From: Streptococcus mitis SK579
GTDB lineage: Bacteria; Bacillota; Bacilli; Lactobacillales; Streptococcaceae
NCBI RefSeq assembly: GCF_000257905.1
Contig: NZ_AJJL01000073.1
Location: 1-64,000, forward strand
Length of the DNA stretch: 64,000 nucleotides
Direction: 5' to 3'
The position numbers were made by a program, and so were the translations under genes. The notes beneath the pieces are model-generated. The model did not search any database and had not been told where the DNA came from. It saw only the letters and a program-made list of their open reading frames with translations. Below are positions 51,105 through 61,296 of this stretch, piece by piece; position 1 is the first letter of the stretch, and each line of letters begins with the position of its first letter.

Positions 51105-51698
51105 ATGTTGCAGCTTACTCATGTGACCTTAAAAACGCGACAAGTCATCTTACAAGATGTTGATTTTACATTTGAAAAGGGTAGGATTTATGGTATTCTT
51201 GCTATAAATGGTTCTGGAAAGACGACCCTGTTCCGTGCCATTAGCAATTTAATTCCTATAAGTAGTGGAAATATCGCAGCCCCTCCTTCTTTATTTTATT
51301 ATGAAAGTGTTGAATGGCTGGATGGAAACTTAAGTGGGATGGACTACCTTCGTCTTATCAAAAACATCTGGAAGTCAGGTCTGAACTTGAGGGATGAAAT
51401 TGCCTACTGGGAAATGTCTGACTATATCAGCCTTCCCATCCGCAAGTATTCCTTAGGTATGAAGCAACGCTTAGTGATTGCCATGTATTTCCTCAGTCAA
51501 GCGAAATGTTGGCTCATGGATGAGATTACAAATGGCTTAGATGAGTATTATCGACAGAAGTTTTTTGATAGGCTGGCACAAATCGATAGACAAGAACAGC
51601 TGGTTCTTTTAAGTTCTCACTACAAAGAGGAGTTAGTGGAGATTTGCGATAGCATCGTAACCATTCGTCAGGGGCAGATAGAAGAGGTTCCGTTATGA
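51105..51698 (+). CDS. ABC transporter ATPase, small exporter type
   Basis: A 197-residue ATPase, shorter than usual. Walker A LAINGSGKTT is near residues 32-41, the signature is the variant YSLGMKQR, Walker B reads CWLMDEITNGLD (Ile in place of Pro after DE) and the switch histidine is in LLSSHYKEE. AAGGAGG lies at 51091-51097, deciding the ATG at 51105. Bacteriocin and peptide immunity exporters have such small ATPases. It overlaps the permease by four bases (ATGA). Confidence 0.88.
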   Translation: MLQLTHVTLKTRQVILQDVDFTFEKGRIYGILAINGSGKTTLFRAISNLIPISSGNIAAPPSLFYYESVEWLDGNLSGMDYLRLIKNIWKSGLNLRDEIAYWEMSDYISLPIRKYSLGMKQRLVIAMYFLSQAKCWLMDEITNGLDEYYRQKFFDRLAQIDRQEQLVLLSSHYKEELVEICDSIVTIRQGQIEEVPL

Positions 51699-52879
51699 AA
51701 GATATTAGCCAATTTTTATTAAAGAAAGTTTTCAAAAGTCGTTTAAACTGGATTATCTTACTTTTATTTGCATCTGTACTCGGTGTTACCTTTTATTTAA
51801 ATAGTCGGACTGCAAACTCACACAGCTTGGAGAGCGAGTTGGAAACCCGTCTTGTAAAAGATGAGAGAATCATCAATGAATATGAAGAGGAACTCTCCCA
51901 AATATCTGACACCAACTCGGAGAAATACCAGAGTGCTAAAATTAATTTAGAATCGCAAAAAAATCTTTTGACTCAAAAGAAAGAAATTCTGGATTTGTTA
52001 AAAGAAGGACGCTGGAAAGAAGCCTACTATTTGCAGTGGCAAGATGAAGAGAAGAATTATGAAGTTATGTCAAATCAACCGACTTCTAGCTCTGACTTAA
52101 AAATGGCGATTGACCGCCAACGAAAGACTTACCAAGCCCTGTATCCCTTGAACATAAAAGCACATACTTTGGAGTTTCCGACCTACGGGATTGATCAGAT
52201 TGTCTGGATTTTAGAGGCTATCATCCCAACCTTGTTTGTAGTTGCTATTATTTTTATGCTAACGCAACTATTTGCAGAAAGATATCAAAATCATCTGGAT
52301 ACAGCTCAATTATATCCTTTTTCAAAAGTGGCATTTGCCATGTCCTCCCTTGGAGTTGGAGTGGGCTATGTAACTGTGCTGTTTATCGGAATCAGCGGAT
52401 TTTCTTTTCTAGTGGGAAGTCTGATAAGTGGTTTTGGACAGTTAGATTATCCCTACCCGATTTATAGCTTAGTGAATCAAGAGGTAACTATTGGAAAGAT
52501 ACAAGATGTGTTATTTCCTGGCTTGTTCTTAGCTTTCTTATCCTTTATCGTCATTGTGGAAGTAGTGTACTTGATTGCTTACTTTTTCAAGCAAAAAATG
52601 CCTGTCCTCTTTCTGTCACTTATTGGGATTGTTGGCTTATTGTTTGGTATTCAAACAATTCAGCCTCTCCAAAAGATTGCACATCTGATTCCCTTTACTT
52701 ACTTGCGTTCAGTGGAGATTTTATCTGGAGGATTACCTAAGCAAATTGATAATGTCAATCTGAATTGGAGCATGGGGATGGTCTTACTTCCTTGCCTGAT
52801 TATCCTTTTGTTAGTGGGGATTCTATTTATCGAAAGATGGGGAAGTTCACAGAAAAAAGAATTTTTTAATAAATCCTAG
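51695..52879 (+). CDS. ABC transporter permease with extracytoplasmic coiled coil
   Basis: A 394-residue ABC-2-like permease. Helix 1 (about 18-35) is followed by some 130 polar, Glu/Lys-rich residues predicted as coiled coil outside the membrane, then about five further spans. This layout fits exporters that act on peptides or cell-envelope substrates. It overlaps the ATPase gene by four bases. With the Tyr-rich ORF it forms a three-part cassette between comEC and infC. Confidence 0.85.
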   Translation: MKDISQFLLKKVFKSRLNWIILLLFASVLGVTFYLNSRTANSHSLESELETRLVKDERIINEYEEELSQISDTNSEKYQSAKINLESQKNLLTQKKEILDLLKEGRWKEAYYLQWQDEEKNYEVMSNQPTSSSDLKMAIDRQRKTYQALYPLNIKAHTLEFPTYGIDQIVWILEAIIPTLFVVAIIFMLTQLFAERYQNHLDTAQLYPFSKVAFAMSSLGVGVGYVTVLFIGISGFSFLVGSLISGFGQLDYPYPIYSLVNQEVTIGKIQDVLFPGLFLAFLSFIVIVEVVYLIAYFFKQKMPVLFLSLIGIVGLLFGIQTIQPLQKIAHLIPFTYLRSVEILSGGLPKQIDNVNLNWSMGMVLLPCLIILLLVGILFIERWGSSQKKEFFNKS

Positions 52880-52913
52880 CTTTTCTATAGGGAAAATAAG
52901 TAAAAACTAACAT

Positions 52914-52945
52914 AGAGAGGGAATCAACTTGGTTCTCTCTTCTTG
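52914..52945 (+). terminator. Probable terminator of the ABC cassette
   Basis: AGAGAG / CTCTCT with flanking G-T pairs; the T-run after it is weak. Confidence 0.5.
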
Positions 52946-53002
52946 ATGCGGAAACCAAGCCAAAATACAAACACAAACTTTTCAAAAAAATAACTTTTTA
53001 TC

Positions 53003-53031
53003 TTGACAAGGGCTAGAAAACTTGGTATCAT
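53003..53031 (+). promoter_or_regulatory. infC operon promoter
   Basis: Consensus TTGACA (53003-53008), 17-base spacer, TGGTATCAT with -10 at 53026-53031. One of the strongest promoters in the window. Confidence 0.88.
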
Positions 53032-53131
53032 ATAAAAGTTGAGAAAAGCAGAAGTGAGAGCTTCTCGCCTTGTGACATTAAGTTGCCTGGCCCTACGGAT
53101 GAAAAGTTTCTAAGAAACGCTATCATAACGT

Positions 53132-53170
53132 GCGGGCTTGTATATTTACGAGTCCGCTATTGTTTTTCTC
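53132..53170 (+). promoter_or_regulatory. Attenuator-like hairpin in the infC leader
   Basis: The leader is about 155 bases. GCGGGCTTGT (53132-53141) pairs over ten positions with ACGAGTCCGC (53148-53157), two of them G-T, followed by TATTGTTTTT. Earlier the leader has other pairable arms (AGAAGTGAGAGCTTCT). It fits the L20-type leader that autoregulates infC-rpmI-rplT in Firmicutes by premature termination. Confidence 0.7.
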
Positions 53171-53195
53171 TAATAAAACAAAAGAGGTGAAAACC

Positions 53196-53717
53196 ATAGC
53201 AAAGAAAGACTTATTCATCAATGATGAGATTCGTGTACGTGAAGTTCGCTTGATTGGTCTTGAAGGAGAACAGCTAGGCATCAAGCCACTCAGTGAAGCG
53301 CAAGCTTTGGCTGATAACGCTAATGTTGACCTAGTATTGATTCAACCACAAGCCAAACCACCTGTTGCAAAAATTATGGACTACGGTAAGTTCAAATTTG
53401 AGTACCAGAAGAAGCAAAAAGAACAACGTAAAAAACAAAGTGTTGTTACTGTGAAAGAAGTTCGTCTAAGTCCAACTATTGACAAGGGTGACTTTGATAC
53501 AAAACTTCGCAATGCACGTAAATTCCTTGAAAAAGGAAATAAAGTTAAGGTATCTATTCGCTTTAAGGGTCGTATGATTACCCATAAAGAGATTGGTGCA
53601 AAAGTTTTAGCCGAGTTTGCTGAAGCAACTCAAGATATTGCCATCATCGAACAACGTGCTAAAATGGATGGACGTCAAATGTTCATGCAGTTGGCGCCAG
53701 CGACTGACAAAAAATAA
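53196..53717 (+). CDS. infC: Translation initiation factor IF-3, AUA start
   Basis: A 173-residue IF-3 with the N domain ([14 protein letters not shown]), lysine-rich linker ([17 protein letters not shown]) and C domain ([17 protein letters not shown]). No ATG fits: the ribosome site AGAGG (53184-53188) overlaps the GTG at 53187, which is therefore too close. ATA at 53196 stands eight bases from it and aligns with the AUU start of Bacillus infC (I-S-K-D versus I-A-K-K-D). A non-standard start is the basis of IF-3 autoregulation. If GTG were used the protein would be three residues longer. Confidence 0.93.
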   Translation: MAKKDLFINDEIRVREVRLIGLEGEQLGIKPLSEAQALADNANVDLVLIQPQAKPPVAKIMDYGKFKFEYQKKQKEQRKKQSVVTVKEVRLSPTIDKGDFDTKLRNARKFLEKGNKVKVSIRFKGRMITHKEIGAKVLAEFAEATQDIAIIEQRAKMDGRQMFMQLAPATDKK

Positions 53718-53749
53718 TTGTCAGAAAGTTAAATAAAGGAGAAAAAATC

Positions 53750-53950
53750 ATGCCAAAACAAAAAACACACCGCGCATCAGCTAAACGTTTCAAACGTACA
53801 GGTTCTGGTGGACTTAAACGTTTCCGTGCTTACACTTCTCACCGTTTCCACGGAAAAACTAAGAAACAACGTCGTCATCTTCGTAAAGCATCTATGGTGC
53901 ATGCAGGAGACTACAAACGTATCAAAGCAATGCTTACTCGCTTGAAATAA
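53750..53950 (+). CDS. rpmI: 50S ribosomal protein L35
   Basis: A 66-residue basic protein ([20 protein letters not shown]...), full length. AAAGGAGAAAA precedes the ATG. It is the middle gene of infC-rpmI-rplT, with tuf-like codon bias. Confidence 0.98.
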   Translation: MPKQKTHRASAKRFKRTGSGGLKRFRAYTSHRFHGKTKKQRRHLRKASMVHAGDYKRIKAMLTRLK

Positions 53951-54001
53951 TAGCTTGACTGTAAGTAAACAATTCTAGGAAATATTTGGAGGAAATAAAA
54001 C

Positions 54002-54361
54002 ATGGCACGTGTTAAAGGTGGCGTTGTATCACGCAAACGTCGTAAACGTATTCTTAAATTAGCAAAAGGTTACTATGGAGCTAAACACATCTTGTTCCGT
54101 ACTGCAAAAGAACAAGTAATGAACTCTTACTACTATGCATACCGTGACCGTCGTCAGAAAAAACGTGACTTCCGCAAATTGTGGATCACTCGTATCAACG
54201 CGGCAGCTCGTATGAACGGACTTTCATACTCACAATTGATGCATGGTTTGAAATTGGCTGAGATCGAAGTTAACCGTAAAATGCTTGCTGACTTGGCTGT
54301 TAACGATGCAGCAGCTTTCACAGCTCTTGCAGATGCAGCAAAAGCAAAACTTGGTAAATAA
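54002..54361 (+). CDS. rplT: 50S ribosomal protein L20
   Basis: A 119-residue L20 ([26 protein letters not shown]...) needed early in 50S assembly. In Firmicutes it represses its own operon through the leader RNA. TTTGGAGGAAA precedes the ATG; a terminator follows ten bases after the stop. Confidence 0.98.
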   Translation: MARVKGGVVSRKRRKRILKLAKGYYGAKHILFRTAKEQVMNSYYYAYRDRRQKKRDFRKLWITRINAAARMNGLSYSQLMHGLKLAEIEVNRKMLADLAVNDAAAFTALADAAKAKLGK

Positions 54362-54370
54362 TAACTGATG

Positions 54371-54400
54371 AGACTGGAACAGGATTGTCCCAGTCTTTTT
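54371..54400 (+). terminator. Terminator of the infC operon
   Basis: AGACTGGAAC pairs with GTCCCAGTCT (one mismatch), then TTTTT. Confidence 0.8.
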
Positions 54401-54419
54401 GAAAATAAAGGAGAAAAAT

Positions 54420-54800
54420 ATGGCTTCAAAAATGCTACATACTTGCTTGCGAGTAGAAAACCTTGAAAAATCAATCGCATTTTATCAAGATGCTTTTGGG
54501 TTTAAAGAATTGCGTCGCAGAGATTTTCCAGACCATGCCTTCACGATTGTCTATCTAGGACTTGAAGGAGACGACTATGAGTTGGAGTTGACTTATAACT
54601 ACGATCATGGTCCTTATGTGGTTGGAGATGGGTTTGCCCACATCGCCCTCAGTACACCTGATCTTGAGGCACTTCATCAAGAGCACAGTGCCAAAGGATA
54701 TGAAGTGACTGAGCCAAATGGTCTACCAGGAACTGCACCTAACTATTACTTTGTCAAAGACCCTGATGGATACAAGGTCGAAGTCATTCGTGAAAAATAA
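54420..54800 (+). CDS. gloA: Glyoxalase I-like protein (lactoylglutathione lyase family)
   Basis: A 126-residue VOC-fold enzyme. Two beta-alpha-beta-beta-beta repeats are visible, with metal ligands expected at H8 (LHTCLRV), E56 in the first half (GLEGDDYELELTYN), H75 (FAHIALS) and E122 (YKVEVI). It detoxifies methylglyoxal adducts in relatives. TAAAGGAGAAAA precedes the ATG at 54420. It stands directly after the infC operon terminator. Confidence 0.88.
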   Translation: MASKMLHTCLRVENLEKSIAFYQDAFGFKELRRRDFPDHAFTIVYLGLEGDDYELELTYNYDHGPYVVGDGFAHIALSTPDLEALHQEHSAKGYEVTEPNGLPGTAPNYYFVKDPDGYKVEVIREK

Positions 54801-54878
54801 TCTTATGAAGTCAAGTAGAATGTTCGTTTTCTACTTGACTTTTTTTAGCTGAAAGAGTATACTAATAAAAATTTAACC

Positions 54879-55030
54879 TTTAAGGGGAGTCCAGAGAGAC
54901 TCACAAGGTGTCAGATAAAAGAATAGTACAATTTTCTAGAGGAGACTTTTTGAGTGTGCTCTCTTGACTTGTACGATTTTAACTGAGACCTTGCAATCGC
55001 AAGGTCTTTTCTTTATCTGGTCCCCTTAAA
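54879..55030 (+). promoter_or_regulatory. pyrR site: PyrR attenuator of pyrK-pyrD
   Basis: AGTCCAGAGAGACT (54888-54901) matches the PyrR-binding loop consensus. Downstream, AGACCTTGC-AATC-GCAAGGTCT (54986-55007) with a T-rich tail is the intrinsic terminator. With UMP or UTP, PyrR stabilises the anti-antiterminator and stops transcription. The perfect complements TTTAAGGGGA (54879-54888) and TCCCCTTAAA (55021-55030), plus CAGATAAA/TTTATCTG inside them, can enclose the whole module, an extra layer. Confidence 0.9.
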
Positions 55031-55048
55031 ATTTAAGGAGGAAAAGTC

Positions 55049-56798
<1,750 letters not shown>

Positions 56799-56850
56799 AC
56801 TGCAATCAATCTGTTCTTGATTTTTTTAATGATTAGTAAGTAAACAAGCT

Positions 56851-56885
56851 AAAAATCCTGATTACAAGTAAAATCAGGATTTTTT
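56851..56885. terminator. Bidirectional terminator overlapping the rqcH 3' end
   Basis: AAAAATCCTGATT (56851-56863) / AATCAGGATTTTT (56872-56884), perfect 13 bp. The right arm contains the last codons (Lys-Lys-Ser) and the TGA stop of the minus-strand rqcH gene. Confidence 0.9.
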
Positions 56886-58529
56886 CATGGATGCGATTTT
56901 TTCTGGATCTGGTGTGACACGGAGGGTCTTTTGTCCTGTGTAAGTAACAAAGCCTGGTTTTCCACCAGTTGGTTTGTTGAGTTTCTTGACTTCAATCATA
57001 TCTACCTGAACCAGATTTGACAGGCGACCTTGAGAGAAGTAGGCGGCTAATTCTGCCGCGTCTGTCTTGACTTCATCGGAAGGGTCAAGATTGCCTGAGA
57101 TGACAACATGGCTTCCAGGAATGTCCTTGGCATGGAACCAAAGTTCCTCCTTGCGGGCCATTTTAAAGGTAAGTTCCTCATTTTGCAGGTTATTGCGTCC
57201 GACATAGATGATGGTCTTGCCATCGCTTGCTAGATATTGTTCTGGTTTTTTGCGCTTCTGGATTTTCTCCCGCTGTCTTCTGCGAATGAAGCCTGTTTGG
57301 ATCAATTCTTCACGAATTTCAGCGATTTCTTCCAGTCCAGCTTGGTTGAGGACGGTTTCCACACTTTCTAGATAGAGAATGGTTGCCTTGGTTTCTTCAA
57401 TCAGATCAGTCAAGTATTTGACAGCTTCTTTGAGTTTCTGGTAACGTTTAAAATAGCGTTGAGCATTCTGGTTGGGAGTTAGAGCCTTATCAAGCGCAAT
57501 CGTGATTGGTTGGTTGGTGTAGTAGTTGTCTAGGATAACCTGGTCTTGGTCGTTAGGTACTTGATGGAGGAAGGTTGTCAGCAATTCTCCTTTTTGACGA
57601 AATTCTTCAGCGTTGTCTGTCGCCAGTAACTCTTTTTCCTGTTTTTTGAGTTTGTGGCGGTTTTTCTGAAGTTCATTTTCAACACGGCGAATGAGTTCGC
57701 TGGCTTGTTGTTTGACACGGTCTCGCTCAGCCTTATCCTTATAGTAGGTGTCCAACAAATCAGAAAGATTTGCAAAAGGATCTCCCACCTGATTTGCAAA
57801 AGGAACTGGACTGAAGGAAGTCTCAGTCAAGCATGGCTTGGTTTCTTGATTGAAAAAGTTTCGGAAAGTGGAAAGTTTTTCACTAACCAGTATGCTTTCC
57901 AATTCATTTGCCGTATCGCGTCCTAGACCTTGAAAGAGGCTTTGAAGGTTCTTAGCTGTCGTTTCCTGTGTTTGCAGGATTTCAAAGAGTTTCTCGTCCT
58001 TGATAGTAAAAGGATTAAGAGATTCCGTACTTGGCGGAGCGATATAGGTCGATCCAGGAAGCAAGGTACGGTAGCTATTTTGTGAAAAACCGACGTGTTT
58101 GATAACTTCGAGGATTTTATGACTGCTTTTATCCACGAGGAGAATATTACTGTGTTTCCCCATGATTTCGATAATCAAGGTAGCCTGAATATGATCCCCA
58201 ATCTCGTTTTTATTGGAAACTGTGATTTCCACAATACGGTCATTTTCAATCTGCTCGATCGATTCAATCAGGGCCCCCTGCAAATACTTTCTCAAAACCA
58301 TGATAAAGGTAGAAGGATGGGCTGGGTTTTCAAAAGTTGTTTGGGTCAGCTGAATGCGTCCAAAAACTGGATGCGCAGAAAGGAGCAGGCGGTGGCTTTG
58401 GCGATTGCTGCGGATTTGCAAGACTAATTCTTGTTCAAAAGGCTGATTGATTTTCTGAATGCGCCCATTCACTAACTCTCTTTGCAATTCCTCAACCATG
58501 TGGTGTAAAAAAAATCCGTCAAATGACAT
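56874..58529 (-). CDS. rqcH: Rqc2 homologue RqcH / fibronectin-binding PavA
   Basis: A 551-residue NFACT protein known as PavA in pneumococcus and RqcH in Bacillus. It binds obstructed 50S-peptidyl-tRNA complexes and adds alanine tails that mark stalled peptides for decay; surface adhesion to fibronectin has also been reported. The order is NFACT-N (1-250), coiled coil (about 280-330 and 375-440), and NFACT-R (about 450-545, ELWFHAKDIPGSHVVI). The start MSFDGFFLHHM at 58529 has GGAGAGAA upstream. There is no signal peptide. Confidence 0.95.
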   Translation of the reverse strand: MSFDGFFLHHMVEELQRELVNGRIQKINQPFEQELVLQIRSNRQSHRLLLSAHPVFGRIQLTQTTFENPAHPSTFIMVLRKYLQGALIESIEQIENDRIVEITVSNKNEIGDHIQATLIIEIMGKHSNILLVDKSSHKILEVIKHVGFSQNSYRTLLPGSTYIAPPSTESLNPFTIKDEKLFEILQTQETTAKNLQSLFQGLGRDTANELESILVSEKLSTFRNFFNQETKPCLTETSFSPVPFANQVGDPFANLSDLLDTYYKDKAERDRVKQQASELIRRVENELQKNRHKLKKQEKELLATDNAEEFRQKGELLTTFLHQVPNDQDQVILDNYYTNQPITIALDKALTPNQNAQRYFKRYQKLKEAVKYLTDLIEETKATILYLESVETVLNQAGLEEIAEIREELIQTGFIRRRQREKIQKRKKPEQYLASDGKTIIYVGRNNLQNEELTFKMARKEELWFHAKDIPGSHVVISGNLDPSDEVKTDAAELAAYFSQGRLSNLVQVDMIEVKKLNKPTGGKPGFVTYTGQKTLRVTPDPEKIASMKKS

Positions 58530-58598
58530 CGTTCTCTCCTTGTGATTGTATTCCATAGTATTATATCAAAAAGGTAGAATAAAATCATGGAAATGTGG

Positions 58599-58604
58599 TA
58601 TAAT
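58599..58604 (+). promoter_or_regulatory. Extended -10 of the ybeY operon
   Basis: ATGTGGTATAAT places the hexamer at 58599-58604, about 23 bases of leader before ATG 58634. It faces away from the rqcH promoter in the 104-base gap. Confidence 0.7.
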
Positions 58605-58633
58605 AAAGCCAAGTAAAGAGAAACGAGAAGCAC

Positions 58634-59131
58634 ATGTATATTGAAATGGTAGATGAAACTGGTCAGGTTTCAAAAGAAATGTTGCAACAAACCCAAGAAA
58701 TTTTGGAATTTGCAGCCCAAAAATTAGGAAAAGAAGACAAGGAAATGGCAGTCACCTTTGTGACCAATGAGCGTAGTCATGAACTTAATCTTGAGTACCG
58801 TGACACCGACCGTCCGACAGATGTCATCAGCCTTGAGTATAAACCAGAGTTGGATATTGCCTTTGATGAAGAGGATTTACTTGAAAATCCAGAATTGGCA
58901 GAGATGATGTCTGAGTTTGATGCCTATATTGGGGAATTGTTCATCTCTATCGATAAGGCTCATGAGCAGGCCGAAGAATATGGCCACAGCTTTGAGCGTG
59001 AGATGGGCTTCTTGGCAGTACACGGCTTTTTACATATCAATGGCTATGATCACTACACTCCGGAAGAAGAAGCGGAGATGTTCGGTTTACAAGAAGAAAT
59101 TTTGACAGCCTATGGACTCACAAGACAATAA
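58634..59131 (+). CDS. ybeY: Endoribonuclease YbeY
   Basis: A 165-residue metallo-RNase for 16S 3'-end maturation and ribosome quality control. The metal site [11 protein letters not shown] is complete, with R[13 protein letters not shown] upstream. It has a weak GAGAAG ribosome site. First of ybeY-dgkA-era-mutM-coaE; the 3' end overlaps dgkA by 20 bases. Confidence 0.97.
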   Translation: MYIEMVDETGQVSKEMLQQTQEILEFAAQKLGKEDKEMAVTFVTNERSHELNLEYRDTDRPTDVISLEYKPELDIAFDEEDLLENPELAEMMSEFDAYIGELFISIDKAHEQAEEYGHSFEREMGFLAVHGFLHINGYDHYTPEEEAEMFGLQEEILTAYGLTRQ

Positions 59132-59507
59132 ACGAAAATGGAAAAATCGTGATCTGATATCCAGTTTAGAATTTGCCATCACAGGGATTTTTACTGCTAT
59201 CAAGGAAGAACGCAATATGCGAAAACATGCAGTGACGGCTCTAGTAGTCATCCTTGCAGGTTTTGTTTTTCAGGTGTCACGAATCGAATGGCTCTTTCTC
59301 CTATTGAGCATTTTCTTGGTAGTAGCTTTTGAAATTATCAATTCTGCTATCGAAAATGTGGTGGATTTGGCCAGTCACTATCACTTTTCCATGCTGGCTA
59401 AAAATGCCAAGGATATGGCGGCTGGCGCGGTATTAGTGGTCTCTCTTTTCGCAGCCTTAACAGGTGCATTGATTTTTCTCCCACGAATCTGGGATTTATT
59501 ATTTTAA
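59112..59507 (+). CDS. dgkA: Diacylglycerol/undecaprenol kinase DgkA
   Basis: A 131-residue trimeric membrane kinase with three spans. [20 protein letters not shown] and [15 protein letters not shown] (acidic catalytic residues) match the family. Gram-positive members prefer undecaprenol. It overlaps ybeY by 20 bases and precedes era by 16, the standard order. Confidence 0.95.
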   Translation: MDSQDNKRKWKNRDLISSLEFAITGIFTAIKEERNMRKHAVTALVVILAGFVFQVSRIEWLFLLLSIFLVVAFEIINSAIENVVDLASHYHFSMLAKNAKDMAAGAVLVVSLFAALTGALIFLPRIWDLLF

Positions 59508-59523
59508 ACAGTAAGAGGAAATT

Positions 59524-60423
59524 ATGACTTTTAAATCAGGCTTTGTAGCCATTTTAGGACGTCCCAATGTTGGGAAGTCAACTTTTTTAAATCATGTCAT
59601 GGGGCAAAAGATTGCCATCATGAGTGACAAGGCGCAGACAACGCGCAACAAAATCATGGGAATTTATACGACCGATAAGGAACAAATCGTCTTTATCGAC
59701 ACACCAGGAATTCACAAACCTAAGACGGCTCTAGGAGATTTCATGGTCGAATCTGCCTATAGCACCCTTCGTGAAGTGGATACTGTTCTCTTCATGGTGC
59801 CTGCTGATGAAGCGCGTGGTAAGGGGGACGATATGATTATCGAGCGTCTCAAGGCTGCCAAGGTTCCTGTGATTTTGGTTGTGAACAAGATTGATAAGGT
59901 TCATCCAGACCAGCTTTTGTCTCAGATTGATGATTTCCGTAATCAAATGGACTTTAAGGAAATCGTTCCAATCTCAGCCCTTCAGGGCAATAACGTTTCT
60001 CGTCTAGTGGATATTTTGAGTGAAAATCTGGACGAAGGTTTCCAATATTTCCCGTCTGATCAAATTACAGACCATCCAGAGCGTTTCTTGGTTTCAGAAA
60101 TGGTTCGTGAGAAAGTCTTACACCTAACTCGTGAAGAGATTCCTCACTCAGTTGCTGTGGTTGTTGACTCTATGAAACGAGATGAAGAGACAGACAAGGT
60201 TCACATCCGTGCTACTATTATGGTCGAGCGCGATAGTCAGAAAGGGATTATCATCGGTAAAGGTGGCGCTATGCTTAAGAAAATTGGTAGTATGGCCCGT
60301 CGTGATATCGAACTCATGCTGGGAGATAAGGTCTTCCTAGAAACCTGGGTCAAGGTCAAGAAAAACTGGCGCGATAAAAAGCTAGATTTAGCTGACTTTG
60401 GCTATAATGAAAAAGAATATTAA
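59524..60423 (+). CDS. era: GTPase Era
   Basis: A 299-residue GTPase for 30S assembly. G1 GRPNVGKST (12-20), G2 TTRNKI, G3 [10 protein letters not shown]4 NKID and a C-terminal KH domain with [15 protein letters not shown] binding the 16S 3' end. It lies downstream of ybeY and dgkA, with which it is functionally linked. Confidence 0.98.
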   Translation: MTFKSGFVAILGRPNVGKSTFLNHVMGQKIAIMSDKAQTTRNKIMGIYTTDKEQIVFIDTPGIHKPKTALGDFMVESAYSTLREVDTVLFMVPADEARGKGDDMIIERLKAAKVPVILVVNKIDKVHPDQLLSQIDDFRNQMDFKEIVPISALQGNNVSRLVDILSENLDEGFQYFPSDQITDHPERFLVSEMVREKVLHLTREEIPHSVAVVVDSMKRDEETDKVHIRATIMVERDSQKGIIIGKGGAMLKKIGSMARRDIELMLGDKVFLETWVKVKKNWRDKKLDLADFGYNEKEY

Positions 60424-60471
60424 GAAGAGGTGGGCAGTAGCCTGCTTCTTGTTTTTAGAGAAGGAGGAGTT

Positions 60472-61296
60472 ATGCCTGAATTACCTGAAGTCGAAACGGT
60501 TCGTCATGGCTTAGAAAAATTGATTCTGGGAAAGAAGATTTCCAGTGTAGAAATTCACTATCCTAAGATGATTAAGACAGATTTTGACCAATTTCAAAAG
60601 GAAGTGCCTGGTCAGATTATCAAGTCAATGGGACGTCGTGGTAAATACTTGCTTTTCTATCTGACAGACAAGGTCTTGATTTCCCATCTGCGCATGGAGG
60701 GCAAATATTTTTACTATCCGGACCAGGTTCCTGAACGCAAGCACGCCCATGTTTTCTTCCGGTTTGAGGATGGGGGCACGCTTGTTTATGAGGATGTACG
60801 CAAGTTTGGTACTATGGAACTCTTGTCTCCTGACCTTTTGGAAGCCTACTTTATTTCTAAGAAACTAGGGCCTGAACCAAGGGAGCAGGATTTTGATTTG
60901 CAGGTCTTTCAAACTGCCCTAGCCAAGTCTAAAAAGCCTATCAAATCCCACCTCCTAGACCAGACCTTGGTAGCTGGCCTTGGCAATATCTATGTGGATG
61001 AAGTTCTATGGCGAGCTCAGGTTCATCCAGCAAGACCTTCGCAAACTTTGACTGCAGTAGAAGTGACAGCCATTCATGACCAGACCATTGCTGTTTTGGG
61101 GCAGGCTGTTGAAAAAGGAGGCTCCACCATTCGGACCTATACCAATGCCTTTGGGGAAGATGGAACCATGCAGGATTTTCATCAAGTCTATGACAAGGCT
61201 GGTCAAGAATGTTCACGTTGTGGCACTGTGATTGAAAAAATCCAATTAGGCGGACGTGGAACTCACTTTTGTCCTCAGTGCCAAAGGAGGGGCTGA
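60472..61296 (+). CDS. mutM: Formamidopyrimidine-DNA glycosylase
   Basis: A 274-residue Fpg enzyme removing 8-oxoguanine. Catalytic P1 and E2 are in [11 protein letters not shown]; the C-terminal zinc finger has CSRCG and CPQCQ. The ATG at 60472 follows AAGGAGGAG. A hairpin with a T-run just upstream (about 60424-60457) may reduce readthrough from era. The stop overlaps the coaE start by one base (TGATG). Confidence 0.97.
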   Translation: MPELPEVETVRHGLEKLILGKKISSVEIHYPKMIKTDFDQFQKEVPGQIIKSMGRRGKYLLFYLTDKVLISHLRMEGKYFYYPDQVPERKHAHVFFRFEDGGTLVYEDVRKFGTMELLSPDLLEAYFISKKLGPEPREQDFDLQVFQTALAKSKKPIKSHLLDQTLVAGLGNIYVDEVLWRAQVHPARPSQTLTAVEVTAIHDQTIAVLGQAVEKGGSTIRTYTNAFGEDGTMQDFHQVYDKAGQECSRCGTVIEKIQLGGRGTHFCPQCQRRG

